From: Brucella tritici
GTDB lineage: Bacteria; Pseudomonadota; Alphaproteobacteria; Rhizobiales; Rhizobiaceae
Length of the DNA stretch: 64,000 nucleotides
Direction of reading: 5' to 3'
Assembly: GCF_902825325.1 (NCBI RefSeq)
Contig: NZ_CADEAR010000001.1
Span: 1 to 64,000 of the forward strand
Of this stretch, positions 53,468 through 62,893 are shown piece after piece. Within the stretch, counting starts at the first letter, position 1; each line of letters opens with the position of its first letter. A program made the position numbers and the translations under genes. The notes beneath the pieces are model-generated. The model worked only from the letters and a program-made list of their open reading frames with translations, made no database searches and had not been told where the DNA came from.

Positions 53468-55384
53468 TCATGGCTTTGCGCGCCACCAAGTTGGCAGTTG
53501 ATAGCCATAGAGCGAAGTCCTTTTCGGGTGATCGATGCGATCCCAGCGCGCTACCCACTGATAGGGCAGGTGGTAAAGCGGAATGTAGTAATCCCCGGAG
53601 ATAAGCACACGATCAAGGGCGCGGACCGCACTCACGAAATCGGCGCGGCTTCTGGCTGCCAGCAGCGCTTCGATCATCGCATCTACCGCCGGGTCGGCAA
53701 CACCCGGATAGTTGAAACTTCCCTGAACGTCACGCGAAGCTGCGCCCCATCGCATCCATTGTTCATTGCCGGGTGAAAGTGATCCGGTCAGCGCGCCGAG
53801 AATCATGTCGTAGTCGAATGTCTGGAGCCGCTGCTGATATTGAGCGTCGTCCACAGTGCGTATTTCGATTGTGATGCCCAGTCGCGCGAGATTACGCTTA
53901 TAGGCCAGCGCTACTTTTTCCTCGTCGGGCGAGCGCGTCATGATCTCGAATTTAAGCGGTTTGCCAGAAGGATCAACGGCGAGGCCGTGTTCAAACTGAA
54001 AACCCGCTTCAGTCAGGAGATCATAGGCTTTTTTCGCTGGCGTGCGGTCATGACCGCTACCGTCCGTTACCGGTGGGTGCCATGTACCATTCATGACATC
54101 GTCGCGAACTGCTTCGGGGAATGGTTTCAGTAACTGCTTCTCGCGGTCATCGGCAGCTTTGCCGACGGAGGAAAGCTCCGAACCTTCCCAAAAGCTCTGC
54201 GTGCGGCGGTATTGATCAGCGAAAAGGTTGCGGTTAGCCCATTCGAAATCGAACAGCAGCCCCAGAGCCTGCCGTACGCGACGGTCGGCGAAAATTGGGC
54301 GGCGTGTGTTGAACACGAAGCCAAACATGTTGGCAGGCGTACCTTTTTCAAAGCTGTCCTTGATAACGCGGCCCTGTTTTACAGCCGGGAAGTCATAAAG
54401 CTTTTCCCATCGAGTAGGGTTTGCCTCAATGAAGACATCGAGCAGCCCCTTCTTGAAAGACTCAAACAGGGACGTCTCGTTTCGATAATATTCAATCGTC
54501 AACATATCGAAGTTGTTGAGACCGCGCTGCGAAGGCAAGTCCTTGCCCCAATAGTCTGGGTTGCGCTTGTAGATGATACGCTGGCCGGGCTGCACGCCGG
54601 AGACGAGATAAGGGCCGCTGCCGACAGGTGGTTTCAGGGATGAATTGCCGAAGGTTTCGCGATCAATGCTGTGCTTTGGCAGCACGGGCATCGATGAGGC
54701 GATTAGCATCGGAAATTCGCGATCCGACTTGTCGTTGAAGGTGAAGCGAACGGAACGCTCCCCCGTCTTTTCGATCTTATCAACTCGACTCATCCGGTTG
54801 TTGTAGGGAGGGCGTCCCTTTTCCGTCAGAATGTCGTAGGTAAAGAGGACGTCGTCCACCGTTACCGGCTGGCCGTCGGACCATTTTGCCTTCGGGTTCA
54901 GGGTGAATTCGACCCATTTGCGATCTGGATCGACCGCAACCTTTTCAGCCAGCAGACCGTAAAGGGTAAAGGGTTCATCCCGCGACCGCTGCATGAGCGT
55001 TTCATAAACCAGATTGCCGAGGTCAACATCCCCGAACAGACCGCGCGCCGTCGTCCGCATGCTTTTCAGCACAAATGGGTTGAGACTGTCGAAAGTACCG
55101 ACAACGCCCATTGTGATGGCGCCGCCCTTTGGAGCGTCAGCGTTTGCGTAAGGAAAATGGGTGAAGTCAGCCGGCAACGCCACATCTCCATGCATGGAGA
55201 GCGCATAGTCTGGCTGTACTTCGGCTATCGCCTGTACCGGCGTCGCGCCGACGACTGCTCCGATAAGGCTCGCAAGAACCGATTTGCGGAGAAAGGCAAT
55301 CAATCCGTTCAACTTCAATCGTCCATTGTAAATAAGTTTGATGGTCGCCGCCGGAAGCGTCGATTCGGAACCGGAAACTAGCAT
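53468..55384 (-). CDS. Peptide/solute ABC transporter substrate-binding protein (family 5)
   Basis: A 638-residue extracytoplasmic binding protein. The mature part begins near EVQPDYALSMHGDVALPADF, followed by FDSLNPFVLKS, WSDGQPVTVDDVLFTYDIL, GSGPYLVSGVQPGQRIIYKRNPDYWG and the typical family 5 C-terminus. It resembles YejA, the microcin C/peptide-type receptor. The signal peptide is the segment LRKSVLASLIGAVVGATPVQAIA at about 32-54, so ATG 55384 may be too early; a TTG near KLNGLIAFLRKS could be the real start. No permease or ATPase genes are adjacent. Confidence 0.85.
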   Translation of the reverse strand: MLVSGSESTLPAATIKLIYNGRLKLNGLIAFLRKSVLASLIGAVVGATPVQAIAEVQPDYALSMHGDVALPADFTHFPYANADAPKGGAITMGVVGTFDSLNPFVLKSMRTTARGLFGDVDLGNLVYETLMQRSRDEPFTLYGLLAEKVAVDPDRKWVEFTLNPKAKWSDGQPVTVDDVLFTYDILTEKGRPPYNNRMSRVDKIEKTGERSVRFTFNDKSDREFPMLIASSMPVLPKHSIDRETFGNSSLKPPVGSGPYLVSGVQPGQRIIYKRNPDYWGKDLPSQRGLNNFDMLTIEYYRNETSLFESFKKGLLDVFIEANPTRWEKLYDFPAVKQGRVIKDSFEKGTPANMFGFVFNTRRPIFADRRVRQALGLLFDFEWANRNLFADQYRRTQSFWEGSELSSVGKAADDREKQLLKPFPEAVRDDVMNGTWHPPVTDGSGHDRTPAKKAYDLLTEAGFQFEHGLAVDPSGKPLKFEIMTRSPDEEKVALAYKRNLARLGITIEIRTVDDAQYQQRLQTFDYDMILGALTGSLSPGNEQWMRWGAASRDVQGSFNYPGVADPAVDAMIEALLAARSRADFVSAVRALDRVLISGDYYIPLYHLPYQWVARWDRIDHPKRTSLYGYQLPTWWRAKP

Positions 55385-55667
55385 GATCGTACATTAAGTG
55401 CGGAATTAGGGCGTGTCCGTCACGCGACAGTAGGGGCTAAAATAAAGATTTTGGCGGATTCCGGGCATGGAATGTCGAAACTCATCTGGATTCATACCCC
55501 TAGTCGTTGTAACACGGCTGCGGATTGGGGCCCGGAAGGGTCCGGATGGGGGCTAAAATCCCCAAGGTCACGCTGTTGCCGCATTTTCAAACCAGTGACG
55601 GTCTATCGCTGACTTATAATACAGAACGGGAACTATAGATCAGAGCGTTGAAAGGAACCTGTTGATC
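55385..55667. other. Intergenic region with repeated 11-mer
   Basis: About 280 bases between divergent genes. GGGGCTAAAAT occurs twice in the same direction, at 55433-55443 and 55549-55559. A TATAAT hexamer at 55615-55620 could be the -10 of the IalB-family gene, without a good -35. No gene is visible. Confidence 0.45.
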
Positions 55668-56285
55668 ATGTCCAGCACTAAGACAATCGCTGCCGCATCT
55701 GCCATTGCTGGCGCGTTCGCCCTGCTTGCCTCCGCGACGATGCCTGCATCGGCGCAGCAGCCGCCACAGGGCTGGTTCAAGGTCTGCTCGAAGCAGGAAG
55801 ACAATGATATCTGCAACACGCAGAACATCGTCACTGCAGATTCCGGCCAGCTCCTGACCGCCGTTAATCTCATCGAGATCAAAGGTAAGATCAACCGCAA
55901 GATATTCCAGGTGACTGTTCCTATCGGTCGTCTGATTCCTGCCGGTGTCGGCCTCCAGATCGACAACAACAAGCCGGTCAAGCTTGAATACGGCATCTGC
56001 TTCCCGGATCGTTGCATCGCAGAAGCTCCGCTGACCGACGATCTCATCAATGCGCTCAAGAAGGGCGGCAAGCTGACCCTGACGTCGGTCAACTATCAGA
56101 ACAAGCCGAATCCGATTCCGGTTGCACTCACCGGCTTCTCTGGCGCCCTGACCGGTCCGGCTCTCAAGCAGTCGGAACTGGAAGAACGCCAGAAGGAACT
56201 TCAGGACGCCGTCCAGAAGCGCCAGAAGGATTTCGAAGCCAAGATGAAGGCTGAACAGGACAAGGCAAAAGGCGCAGCTAACTAA
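55668..56285 (+). CDS. Invasion-associated locus B (IalB) family protein
   Basis: A 205-residue periplasmic protein. Signal peptide with ASAIAGAFALLASATMPASA, mature start QQPPQGWFKVCSK, then IalB-fold strands (LTAVNLIEIKGKI, VPIGRLIPAGVGLQID, YGICFPDRCIAEA) with Cys residues placed for disulfides, and a charged C-terminal coiled coil (LEERQKELQDAVQKRQKDFE). Members in Bartonella were linked to erythrocyte invasion; in this group the role is unknown. Start at ATG 55668 or TTG 55662; AAGGA lies upstream of both. Confidence 0.9.
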   Translation: MSSTKTIAAASAIAGAFALLASATMPASAQQPPQGWFKVCSKQEDNDICNTQNIVTADSGQLLTAVNLIEIKGKINRKIFQVTVPIGRLIPAGVGLQIDNNKPVKLEYGICFPDRCIAEAPLTDDLINALKKGGKLTLTSVNYQNKPNPIPVALTGFSGALTGPALKQSELEERQKELQDAVQKRQKDFEAKMKAEQDKAKGAAN

Positions 56286-56306
56286 GCTGCTCTCCAGTCT
56301 GTTATA

Positions 56307-56333
56307 AAAAGGGGCGCTTCGAGCGCCCCTTTT
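56307..56333 (+). terminator. Terminator after IalB-family gene
   Basis: AAAAGGGGCGCT, loop TCG, AGCGCCCCTTTT: 12-base perfect arms. It can also serve hspQ from the other side. Confidence 0.88.
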
Positions 56334-56367
56334 ATTTTGAAAATTCACTTTAAAAGAAAGCTCTATC

Positions 56368-56706
56368 TCAGTTCGAATGCTGTGATTTTACGCGATAAGC
56401 GCCATTGTCGAGCCGGTCGAACATTTCTGCGATCTGAGGGTGACGGAGAGGCTCGCCACTTAAATCTGGAACAAGGTTCTGCTCCGATACATAGGCGACA
56501 TATTCGGAATCCGCATTTTCAGCCAGCAGATGATAGAAAGGCTGGTCGCGATGCGGGCGTGCTTCTTCTGGAATGGACTCGTACCATTCTTCGGTATTCG
56601 CAAATTCAGGGTCCACGTCGAAAATAACGCCACGGAATGGGAATAACCGATGCTTGACGACCTGACCGATCTGAAATTTCGCGTGCTTTATCTGTGTCAT
56701 ACCCAT
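56368..56706 (-). CDS. hspQ: Heat shock protein HspQ
   Basis: A 112-residue protein, AKFQIGQVVKHRLFPFRGVI, DVDPEFANTEEWYESIP and QPFYHLLAENADSEYVAYVSEQNLVPD, the HspQ (YccV) pattern. In enterics HspQ is a specificity factor for Lon and binds hemimethylated DNA. Start at ATG 56706 or at Met3 (56700); neither has a good ribosome site. It lies 92 bases downstream of the UbiH-type gene; a poor sigma32-like sequence may be present there but I do not rely on it. Confidence 0.9.
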   Translation of the reverse strand: MGMTQIKHAKFQIGQVVKHRLFPFRGVIFDVDPEFANTEEWYESIPEEARPHRDQPFYHLLAENADSEYVAYVSEQNLVPDLSGEPLRHPQIAEMFDRLDNGAYRVKSQHSN

Positions 56707-56798
56707 GCAACACTATGTAGTTCACCGCGTGACAAATTAAAGTCGGCGGCAACCGGCAATTCTGTCTGTTCGATGTCTCGGATGATCTGAAAACGATC

Positions 56799-58043
56799 TT
56801 AGCTAGAACGTTTCCCGTCGCTTCGTTGCGGAAGGCTCGGCAGTTTCGGAAGAAAATGTGAGAAACCGCTGCCGGGACGAAGCCCCTCACGCATGAAGAA
56901 TGCGCGCAGTGGCGCAAATGAACGAAGCATTTCCAACCCGATTCCACGCACGATCTGGGCTGGAAGCATACCGGAGAGAAGCGAACGATTGAGCGCATCG
57001 ACCGAACCGGTTCTGGCCAGAATGTCTGGACGACGTGCGCGGTCATAGGCGCGAATGACTCGATCTGAACCCGGATCGACTGGATCGCTTTCGATAGCCT
57101 TGACCAGCGTTTCGACATCGCGTGAACCAAGATTGAGGCCTTGTGCGCCAATCGGTGGAAACACATGCGCGGCTTCACCGATCAGGATCGTGCGCTTGGC
57201 CGCAAAGACATGGGGCACGAGGCCGGAAAGGGGCCAGGCTTGCGGCTTGATTTCGAGCTTAATCTTGCCCAGCATGGACTGCATCATGTCTTCGATACGC
57301 TGAGCGAGTGTCGATTCATCAAGCGCGAGAAGTCCTTCGGCGCGACCGGGATTCACTACCCAGACAAGGCTTGAGCGCTTGCCTTTCAACGGCACTTGAG
57401 TGAATGGGCCTTCTTCGGTGTGGAATTCGGTCGAAATATTCTCGTGGTCGACACTATGCGAGAAGGAAAGCACAACGGCCGTCTGCGGATAGCTCCAGCG
57501 GCGTGTGCGGATGCCTGCTGCTTCGCGAGCCATAGAATTGCGCCCGTCTGCAGCCACGACCAGCCGCGTATGCAATGTGTCGCCGCCTGAGAGCGTGATG
57601 GTCATATGGTCGCCATTGTAACGATACTCTATGACGGAGGCATTGATGCGTTGAATATTCGGATTGCGTGCGACGGCTTCCGCCAGTTTCTCGTTCAGAA
57701 CGGCGTTGGGAATGTTGTAGCCAAACGCAGTCTCGTCGATTTCCCCGGCACGGAAAGTCACGACAGGGCTTCTAACAAGGCGTCGCGTCGCGTCGATAAT
57801 GCGCATGGAAGCAAGAGCCGCCGCTTCCGGCTCGATATCCGACCAGACGCCCAGTCCCTGCAGCAATCTGATAGCAGGCATCATGAGCGCTGTGGTGCGG
57901 CGATCACCCTTGTCGGTCTCCGGTCCCAGCAACACGGTGCGATAGCCTTTTGCGCCGAGCGCCAGCGCGGCCATCATTCCTGCAGGTCCGCTGCCGCTGA
58001 TGACAATATCAGTGAGAGGCTTGTTCACAACAAGATCGTTCAT
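56799..58043 (-). CDS. ubiH: UbiH/UbiF-family FAD-dependent hydroxylase
   Basis: A 414-residue flavin monooxygenase for ubiquinone ring hydroxylation. It has the dinucleotide site DIVISGSGPAGMMAALAL (about 12-29), the second FAD motif VVAADGRNSMARE, and LIGEAAHVFPPIGAQGLNLGSRDVETL near 290-320. Which ring position it modifies (UbiH, UbiF or alphaproteobacterial UbiL) cannot be told from sequence alone. Upstream of hspQ on the same strand; divergent from pcs. Confidence 0.88.
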   Translation of the reverse strand: MNDLVVNKPLTDIVISGSGPAGMMAALALGAKGYRTVLLGPETDKGDRRTTALMMPAIRLLQGLGVWSDIEPEAAALASMRIIDATRRLVRSPVVTFRAGEIDETAFGYNIPNAVLNEKLAEAVARNPNIQRINASVIEYRYNGDHMTITLSGGDTLHTRLVVAADGRNSMAREAAGIRTRRWSYPQTAVVLSFSHSVDHENISTEFHTEEGPFTQVPLKGKRSSLVWVVNPGRAEGLLALDESTLAQRIEDMMQSMLGKIKLEIKPQAWPLSGLVPHVFAAKRTILIGEAAHVFPPIGAQGLNLGSRDVETLVKAIESDPVDPGSDRVIRAYDRARRPDILARTGSVDALNRSLLSGMLPAQIVRGIGLEMLRSFAPLRAFFMREGLRPGSGFSHFLPKLPSLPQRSDGKRSS

Positions 58044-58358
58044 CGTGTTTCATCCCTGGTCCGACAGTGCGGACCTCGTGCACCGTCTGATGATTCCAGC
58101 TGCACTTAAACCGAATTGCAGCCAAAAGGCCATTCTTCCGTGGGATTATGGCGGATTTGCCTCACGCCTTACTTGCTCTTTTGTGCTTATTCAGGGAAAG
58201 CTGCTGCAGGATCATGGCTTTTCCTAGAGGAGAAGCTATTCAACGATCTTGAGGGTTGGGGACGTCAGTTTGTTTGGTGTACGCGTTTCCCGTTTGATGA
58301 AATGTACTCGCTGCCTTGGGGAATGTCCTGGGCGGGATATGCGCGGCGACAAACTGAA

Positions 58359-59165
58359 ATGGCGGACGGCGTGAAAACCAAACTGACCGGAAAACTCAAA
58401 GCCAAGAAAGTCACCGCGCCGCAAGCCAAGGCGTTTTCGGTTCATCTTCTGACGGCATCGGGTTCGTTTCTGGCGTTCCTTTCCATCGTGGCGGCCAGTG
58501 ACGGGCGCTATACGGCCATGTGGTGGTGGCTGGGGCTGGCGCTTTTCGTCGACGGTATCGACGGTCCTATCGCGCGCAAGCTCGAGGTCAAATATGTTCT
58601 GCCAAACTGGTCTGGCGAACTTCTCGACAACATCATCGATTACGTTACCTATGTTCTGATACCGGCCTTCGCGCTTTATCAGAGCGGATTTATGGGGACG
58701 TATCTGTCATTCATCTCCGGCGCGATCATCGTGGTTTCGAGCGCGATTTATTATGCTGACACCGGCATGAAGACGAAGGAGAACTTCTTCAAGGGCTTCC
58801 CGGTCGTCTGGAACATGGTGGTCTTTACGCTTTTCATAGTCAGGCCGGGAGAGTGGGTCGCCTTTGCAACGGTCGTCGTGTCGGCAATCCTGTCGTTCCT
58901 GCCGATCAATTTCCTGCATCCGGTGCGCGTTGTGCGCCTGCGACCACTTAACCTGACGGTTTTCCTGCTCTGGTGTGCCTTTGGTGCGGCTGCCCTCTAT
59001 TATACTCTGGACGCGCCGCTGTGGGTCCGCGTCGGCATATCCGTGACGGGCCTCTACATCTACTTCATCGGCGCTGTCATGCAGTTTTTCCCGGGATTGG
59101 GACGAACTGCCACCGTCATCGCGGCTGAGAAAGCCGCTGCCGCAAAGAAGACTGGAGAAGCATGA
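58359..59165 (+). CDS. pcs: Phosphatidylcholine synthase
   Basis: A 268-residue membrane enzyme that condenses choline with CDP-diacylglycerol to phosphatidylcholine, a lipid of Brucella and rhizobia. The CDP-alcohol motif is the Pcs variant: D65-G-I-D68-G69-x2-A72-R73, then 12 residues, Gly86, Asp90 and Asp94. About eight membrane segments and an Ala/Lys-rich tail. I choose ATG 58359 (MADGVKTKLTGK); upstream frame to 58116 has no family resemblance. Its stop overlaps the next start (ATGA). Confidence 0.94.
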   Translation: MADGVKTKLTGKLKAKKVTAPQAKAFSVHLLTASGSFLAFLSIVAASDGRYTAMWWWLGLALFVDGIDGPIARKLEVKYVLPNWSGELLDNIIDYVTYVLIPAFALYQSGFMGTYLSFISGAIIVVSSAIYYADTGMKTKENFFKGFPVVWNMVVFTLFIVRPGEWVAFATVVVSAILSFLPINFLHPVRVVRLRPLNLTVFLLWCAFGAAALYYTLDAPLWVRVGISVTGLYIYFIGAVMQFFPGLGRTATVIAAEKAAAAKKTGEA

Positions 59166-60139
59166 TGATCAATGCCATTCGCGTCCATCAGACCGGTGGA
59201 CCTGAAGTCATGAAGTATGAACAGATTGATATAGGTGAGCCTGGTCCGGGTGAGGCGAAGGTGCGCCATGAAGCCGTTGGTCTCAATTTCATCGACGTCT
59301 ATTTCCGTACCGGGCTTTACAAGGCGGCCCAAATGCCGTTTACGCCCGGCAACGAAGGTGCTGGCACGGTCATAGCGGTTGGTCCGGGCGTGGGGGATGT
59401 TCAAGTCGGCGACAGTGTTGCCTATGTGGCAACGCCGGGTTCTTATGCGGACGAGCGCATTCTGCCAGCCGACCGGCTGGTCAAGGTTCCGGATAATGTT
59501 GACCTGAAAACCGCCGCCTCCATGATGTTGAAGGGCATGACGGCGCAATATCTTCTGCGGCGTACATTCAAGGTGGAGCCGGGGCAGACGATATTGTTTC
59601 ACGCGGCCGCTGGCGGGGTCGGGCTGATTGCCGGACAATGGGCGAAACACCTTGGCGCCAAGGTCATCGGTACGGCGGGATCGGAAGAAAAGATCGCGCT
59701 GGCCAGAAAGCATGGCTACGACCATGTCATCAACTACCGTACCGAGAACTTTGCCGAAAAGGTGAAGGAACTGACCGACGGAGCGGGGGTTGACGTCGTC
59801 TATGATTCCGTTGGGCGCGATACCTATATGGGCTCGCTCGACGTGCTGAAGCCGCTTGGCATGTTTGCCTGCTTCGGGCAATCGTCTGGCGTCATTCCAC
59901 CGTTCGATCTTGGCATTCTGGCGCAGAAGGGTTCGCTGTTCGCCACACGTCCAACGCTATTCAATTACATCGCCAAGCGGGCGGACCTCGAAAAGACGGC
60001 TGCAGAGCTTTTCGATGTAGTCGGAAGCGGAGCCGTCAAGATCGAGATCAACCAGACCTATGCGCTCAAGGATGCGGGCAAGGCACATGAGGATTTGGAG
60101 GCCCGCAAGACGACTGGAACCACCATTCTGCTTCCGTGA
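59162..60139 (+). CDS. qor: NADPH:quinone oxidoreductase (zeta-crystallin type)
   Basis: A 325-residue MDR-family enzyme without zinc-ligand residues, which reduces quinones by one electron with NADPH. Features: GLNFIDVYFRTGLYK, PFTPGNEGAGTV, the nucleotide fold AAAGGVGLIAGQWAKHLGAKVIGT and the C-terminal EDLEARKTTGTTILLP. ATG 59162 overlaps the pcs stop; ATG 59165 is equally possible. Downstream a loose hairpin (GCAGCGG/CCGCTGC) precedes the ABC transporter genes. Confidence 0.92.
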   Translation: MMINAIRVHQTGGPEVMKYEQIDIGEPGPGEAKVRHEAVGLNFIDVYFRTGLYKAAQMPFTPGNEGAGTVIAVGPGVGDVQVGDSVAYVATPGSYADERILPADRLVKVPDNVDLKTAASMMLKGMTAQYLLRRTFKVEPGQTILFHAAAGGVGLIAGQWAKHLGAKVIGTAGSEEKIALARKHGYDHVINYRTENFAEKVKELTDGAGVDVVYDSVGRDTYMGSLDVLKPLGMFACFGQSSGVIPPFDLGILAQKGSLFATRPTLFNYIAKRADLEKTAAELFDVVGSGAVKIEINQTYALKDAGKAHEDLEARKTTGTTILLP

Positions 60140-60153
60140 TAAGGCTGATGATT

Positions 60154-60188
60154 GCAGCGGTGTGCATATGTCCGCCGCTGCTTGCTTT
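60154..60188 (+). terminator. Candidate weak terminator after qor
   Basis: GCAGCGG (60154-60160) and CCGCTGC (60175-60181) with a 14-base loop, then TTGCTTTT. The loop is long, so termination may be partial, and the ABC genes may be partly read from upstream. Confidence 0.35.
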
Positions 60189-60247
60189 TAGGCTTTTCAA
60201 GAGCAGGCTTGCTGGATAAGGTCGCACAAAAATACAATTGGGGAACA

Positions 60248-61807
60248 ATGACAGCGCCTTTAACCGACCGGCCTCTTCTGGATGTCCGCCGGCTCACGAA
60301 AGTATTTGGTCAGCTGCGGGCCTGCGATGGTGTCGATCTCACCATCGGGGAAGGCGAAATTCACGCGCTTCTGGGTGAAAACGGCGCCGGAAAATCCACC
60401 TTTGTGAAAATGCTGTTCGGCGCATTGCAACCTCTTGAAGGCGAAATTGTCTGGAAGGGGCAGCCGGTCACCATAGATGAACCCGGTGTCGCAAGAAAGC
60501 TCGGCATTGGCATGGTTTTTCAGCATTTTTCGCTGTTCGACTCGCTTACTGCCGCTGAAAATATCGCCCTGTCTCTAGACCGTTCGTTGCCGCTTTCAGA
60601 TGTTGCAAAGCGTGCGCGTGAGGTTGGCAAGATGTACGGTCTTCCGGTTGATCCGCAGGCCCATGTTGGTGATCTGTCGGTTGGCGAACGCCAGCGTATC
60701 GAAATTGTACGCTGCCTTCTTCAGAAGCCGGATCTCATCATTCTGGATGAGCCGACTTCGGTGCTGACGCCGCAGGAAGCGGACAAGCTGTTTGAAACGC
60801 TGGAACGCCTGAAAGCTGAAGGCAAGTCGATCCTCTATATCAGCCACCGTCTCGAGGAGGTGAAGCGTCTCTGTGACCGCGCAACCGTGTTACGGCATGG
60901 CAAGGTCGTCGCGCACTGCGATCCGCGCAAGGAAACTGCTGCATCGCTTGCCCGTATGATGGTTGGTAATGATATCAATGTCGTGGCACGCAGCCCAATT
61001 GTGGCAGTAAATGCCGGGAATGATGCGCTTTTTGAAATCCGATCATTGTCGCAACCGCCGCGTGGACCATTTTCGACGGCATTGAGGGATATTTCTCTCT
61101 CGGTTGCCGCTGGCGAAGTCGTTGGCATCGCCGGTGTGGCAGGCAACGGGCAAGGTGAGTTTTTCGAAGCTGTTTCAGGGGAAGTGCTACAGTCGATTCC
61201 ATCGAATGTGCGTATTCGCGGAAAGGATGCGGGCAAGGCCGGTATCAGCGAAAGGCGCATGATGGGCGCGGCTTTCGTGCCGGAAGAGCGGCTTGGTCAC
61301 GGTGCCGTTCCGACCATGACGCTGACCGACAACCTGTTCTTGTCCCGATACAAAACCGATGCAAAAATGTTTCTGCGTGGCGGCAAGATGAAGCTGATCG
61401 TAGAGAGTGCGCTTCGGTCGGCCGCAAAACGCATTATTGAACGGATGGATGTGCGCAAGAGCGCTGAAAATCCGCCTGCCTCTGCCCTTTCCGGCGGAAA
61501 CCTGCAGAAATTCATTATAGGGCGTGAGCTTGACCGTTCACCGTCGGTCATGGTCGTGAACCAGCCGACATGGGGCGTTGATGCCGGTGCCGCGGCACAT
61601 ATCCGGCAGGCGCTTGTCGATCTTGCGCGCTCCGGTTCGGCGGTTCTCGTCATCAGCCAGGATCTTGATGAGCTTCTTGAAATCAGTGACCGCATTGCCG
61701 TGATGAATCATGGCCAGCTTTCCGATCCTCTGCCGATTGCCGATGTAACGCTGGAAAAGATCGGCCTTCTGATGGGCGGTATCTCTGGAGAGGCGGGAGC
61801 TGCATGA
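60248..61807 (+). CDS. BMP-type ABC transporter ATP-binding protein (two ATPase domains)
   Basis: A 519-residue duplicated ATPase of the sugar/nucleoside (CUT2/YufO-like) class. Domain 1: Walker A LLGENGAGKST (Lys49), signature LSVGERQRIEI, Walker B LIILDEPTSVLTP. Domain 2 has a degenerate P-loop (GIAGVAGNGQGEFF) and signature LSGGNLQKFIIGREL. Degeneracy in the second site is normal for this class. Together with the two permeases and the binding protein downstream it should import purine nucleosides or related solutes. ATG 60248 has GGGGA upstream. It overlaps the next gene by four bases. Confidence 0.92.
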   Translation: MTAPLTDRPLLDVRRLTKVFGQLRACDGVDLTIGEGEIHALLGENGAGKSTFVKMLFGALQPLEGEIVWKGQPVTIDEPGVARKLGIGMVFQHFSLFDSLTAAENIALSLDRSLPLSDVAKRAREVGKMYGLPVDPQAHVGDLSVGERQRIEIVRCLLQKPDLIILDEPTSVLTPQEADKLFETLERLKAEGKSILYISHRLEEVKRLCDRATVLRHGKVVAHCDPRKETAASLARMMVGNDINVVARSPIVAVNAGNDALFEIRSLSQPPRGPFSTALRDISLSVAAGEVVGIAGVAGNGQGEFFEAVSGEVLQSIPSNVRIRGKDAGKAGISERRMMGAAFVPEERLGHGAVPTMTLTDNLFLSRYKTDAKMFLRGGKMKLIVESALRSAAKRIIERMDVRKSAENPPASALSGGNLQKFIIGRELDRSPSVMVVNQPTWGVDAGAAAHIRQALVDLARSGSAVLVISQDLDELLEISDRIAVMNHGQLSDPLPIADVTLEKIGLLMGGISGEAGAA

Positions 61808-62889
61808 TGCGGATCGAACTCGTCAAACGCCCGCAGCCGTCGAGACTTTTCAGTGCTTTGTCACCATTGCTTGCACTGTCGCTGACGCTGATTTTCGGTG
61901 GACTTGCTTTTGCGCTGATGGGCAAAGACCCATTACATGCGCTTTACGTCTTCTTTGTCGAACCGTTATTCGACATCTGGTCATGGCATGAATTGCTCGT
62001 GAAGGCCGCACCGCTGATCCTGATCGCGGTTGGTCTCTGCGTCTGTTTTCTATCCAACAACTGGAATATCGGTGCTGAGGGACAGTTTATCGCCGGTGCC
62101 ATAGCGGGATCGGTCCTGCCTGTCATGTTTCCCGACCTGCAGTCATGGGTGGTTCTGCCCTTGATGATGCTGATGGGGATGGCGGGTGGCGCGGCTTATG
62201 CATCCATTCCGGCATTGCTGAAAGTGCGCTTCAATACCAATGAAATCCTGACCAGCCTCATGCTTGTCTATGTCGCGCAACTGTTCCTCGACTGGCTGGT
62301 GCGCGGGCCGTGGCGCAACCCGGAAGGATATAATTTCCCGGAAACCCGTCAGTTCAGCGATAGCGCCATTCTGCCGGAAATCTGGAGTGCATCCGGTCGT
62401 GCGCATTGGGGCTTCATTTTCGCGCTCGTTGCAGCGATTTTCGTCTGGTTCCTGCTCAAGCACACGCTGAAGGGCTTTGAGGTCAAGGTTATCGGCCAAA
62501 GTCCGAGGGCAGGGCGTTTTGCGGGTTTCAGTGCAGGCAAGATGGTGTTCTTCGTCTTTGCGGTTTCGGGTGCTCTTGCCGGCCTCGCGGGCATCGCGGA
62601 AACCTCCGGTGCCATTGGCCAGCTTCGTCCGGTCATATCTCCGGGCTACGGTTTTACGGCGATCATTGTCGCATTTCTGGGGCGCCTCAACCCGCTGGGA
62701 GCAATAGCAGCCGGTCTGGTGCTGGCGCTTTCCTATCTTGGCGGCGAAGCTGCACAGGTTGCTATCGGCATCTCCGAAAAATCTGCGCGCGTGTTTCAGG
62801 GCATGATCCTATTCTTCGTTCTCGCTTGCGATACACTCATCCTTTATCGCATTCGCTTCATATCCGGTCGCCAAGCGGGAAAGGCCTGA
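61804..62889 (+). CDS. BMP-type ABC transporter permease 1
   Basis: A 361-residue inner-membrane permease of the BPD_transp_2 family with about eight to ten segments. Family hallmarks: LSNNWNIGAEGQFIAGAIAG, FNTNEILTSLMLVYVAQLFLDWLVRGPW and AFLGRLNPLGAIAAGLVLALSYLGG. It resembles YufP/NupP. Start Met1 overlaps the ATPase stop (ATGA). The second permease begins four bases after its stop. Confidence 0.92.
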   Translation: MMRIELVKRPQPSRLFSALSPLLALSLTLIFGGLAFALMGKDPLHALYVFFVEPLFDIWSWHELLVKAAPLILIAVGLCVCFLSNNWNIGAEGQFIAGAIAGSVLPVMFPDLQSWVVLPLMMLMGMAGGAAYASIPALLKVRFNTNEILTSLMLVYVAQLFLDWLVRGPWRNPEGYNFPETRQFSDSAILPEIWSASGRAHWGFIFALVAAIFVWFLLKHTLKGFEVKVIGQSPRAGRFAGFSAGKMVFFVFAVSGALAGLAGIAETSGAIGQLRPVISPGYGFTAIIVAFLGRLNPLGAIAAGLVLALSYLGGEAAQVAIGISEKSARVFQGMILFFVLACDTLILYRIRFISGRQAGKA

Positions 62890-62893
62890 TCTC

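Noticed and set aside
58116-58358. N-terminal extension of the pcs frame
   Set aside because: The added residues do not resemble Pcs proteins; the family N-terminus appears at ATG 58359.
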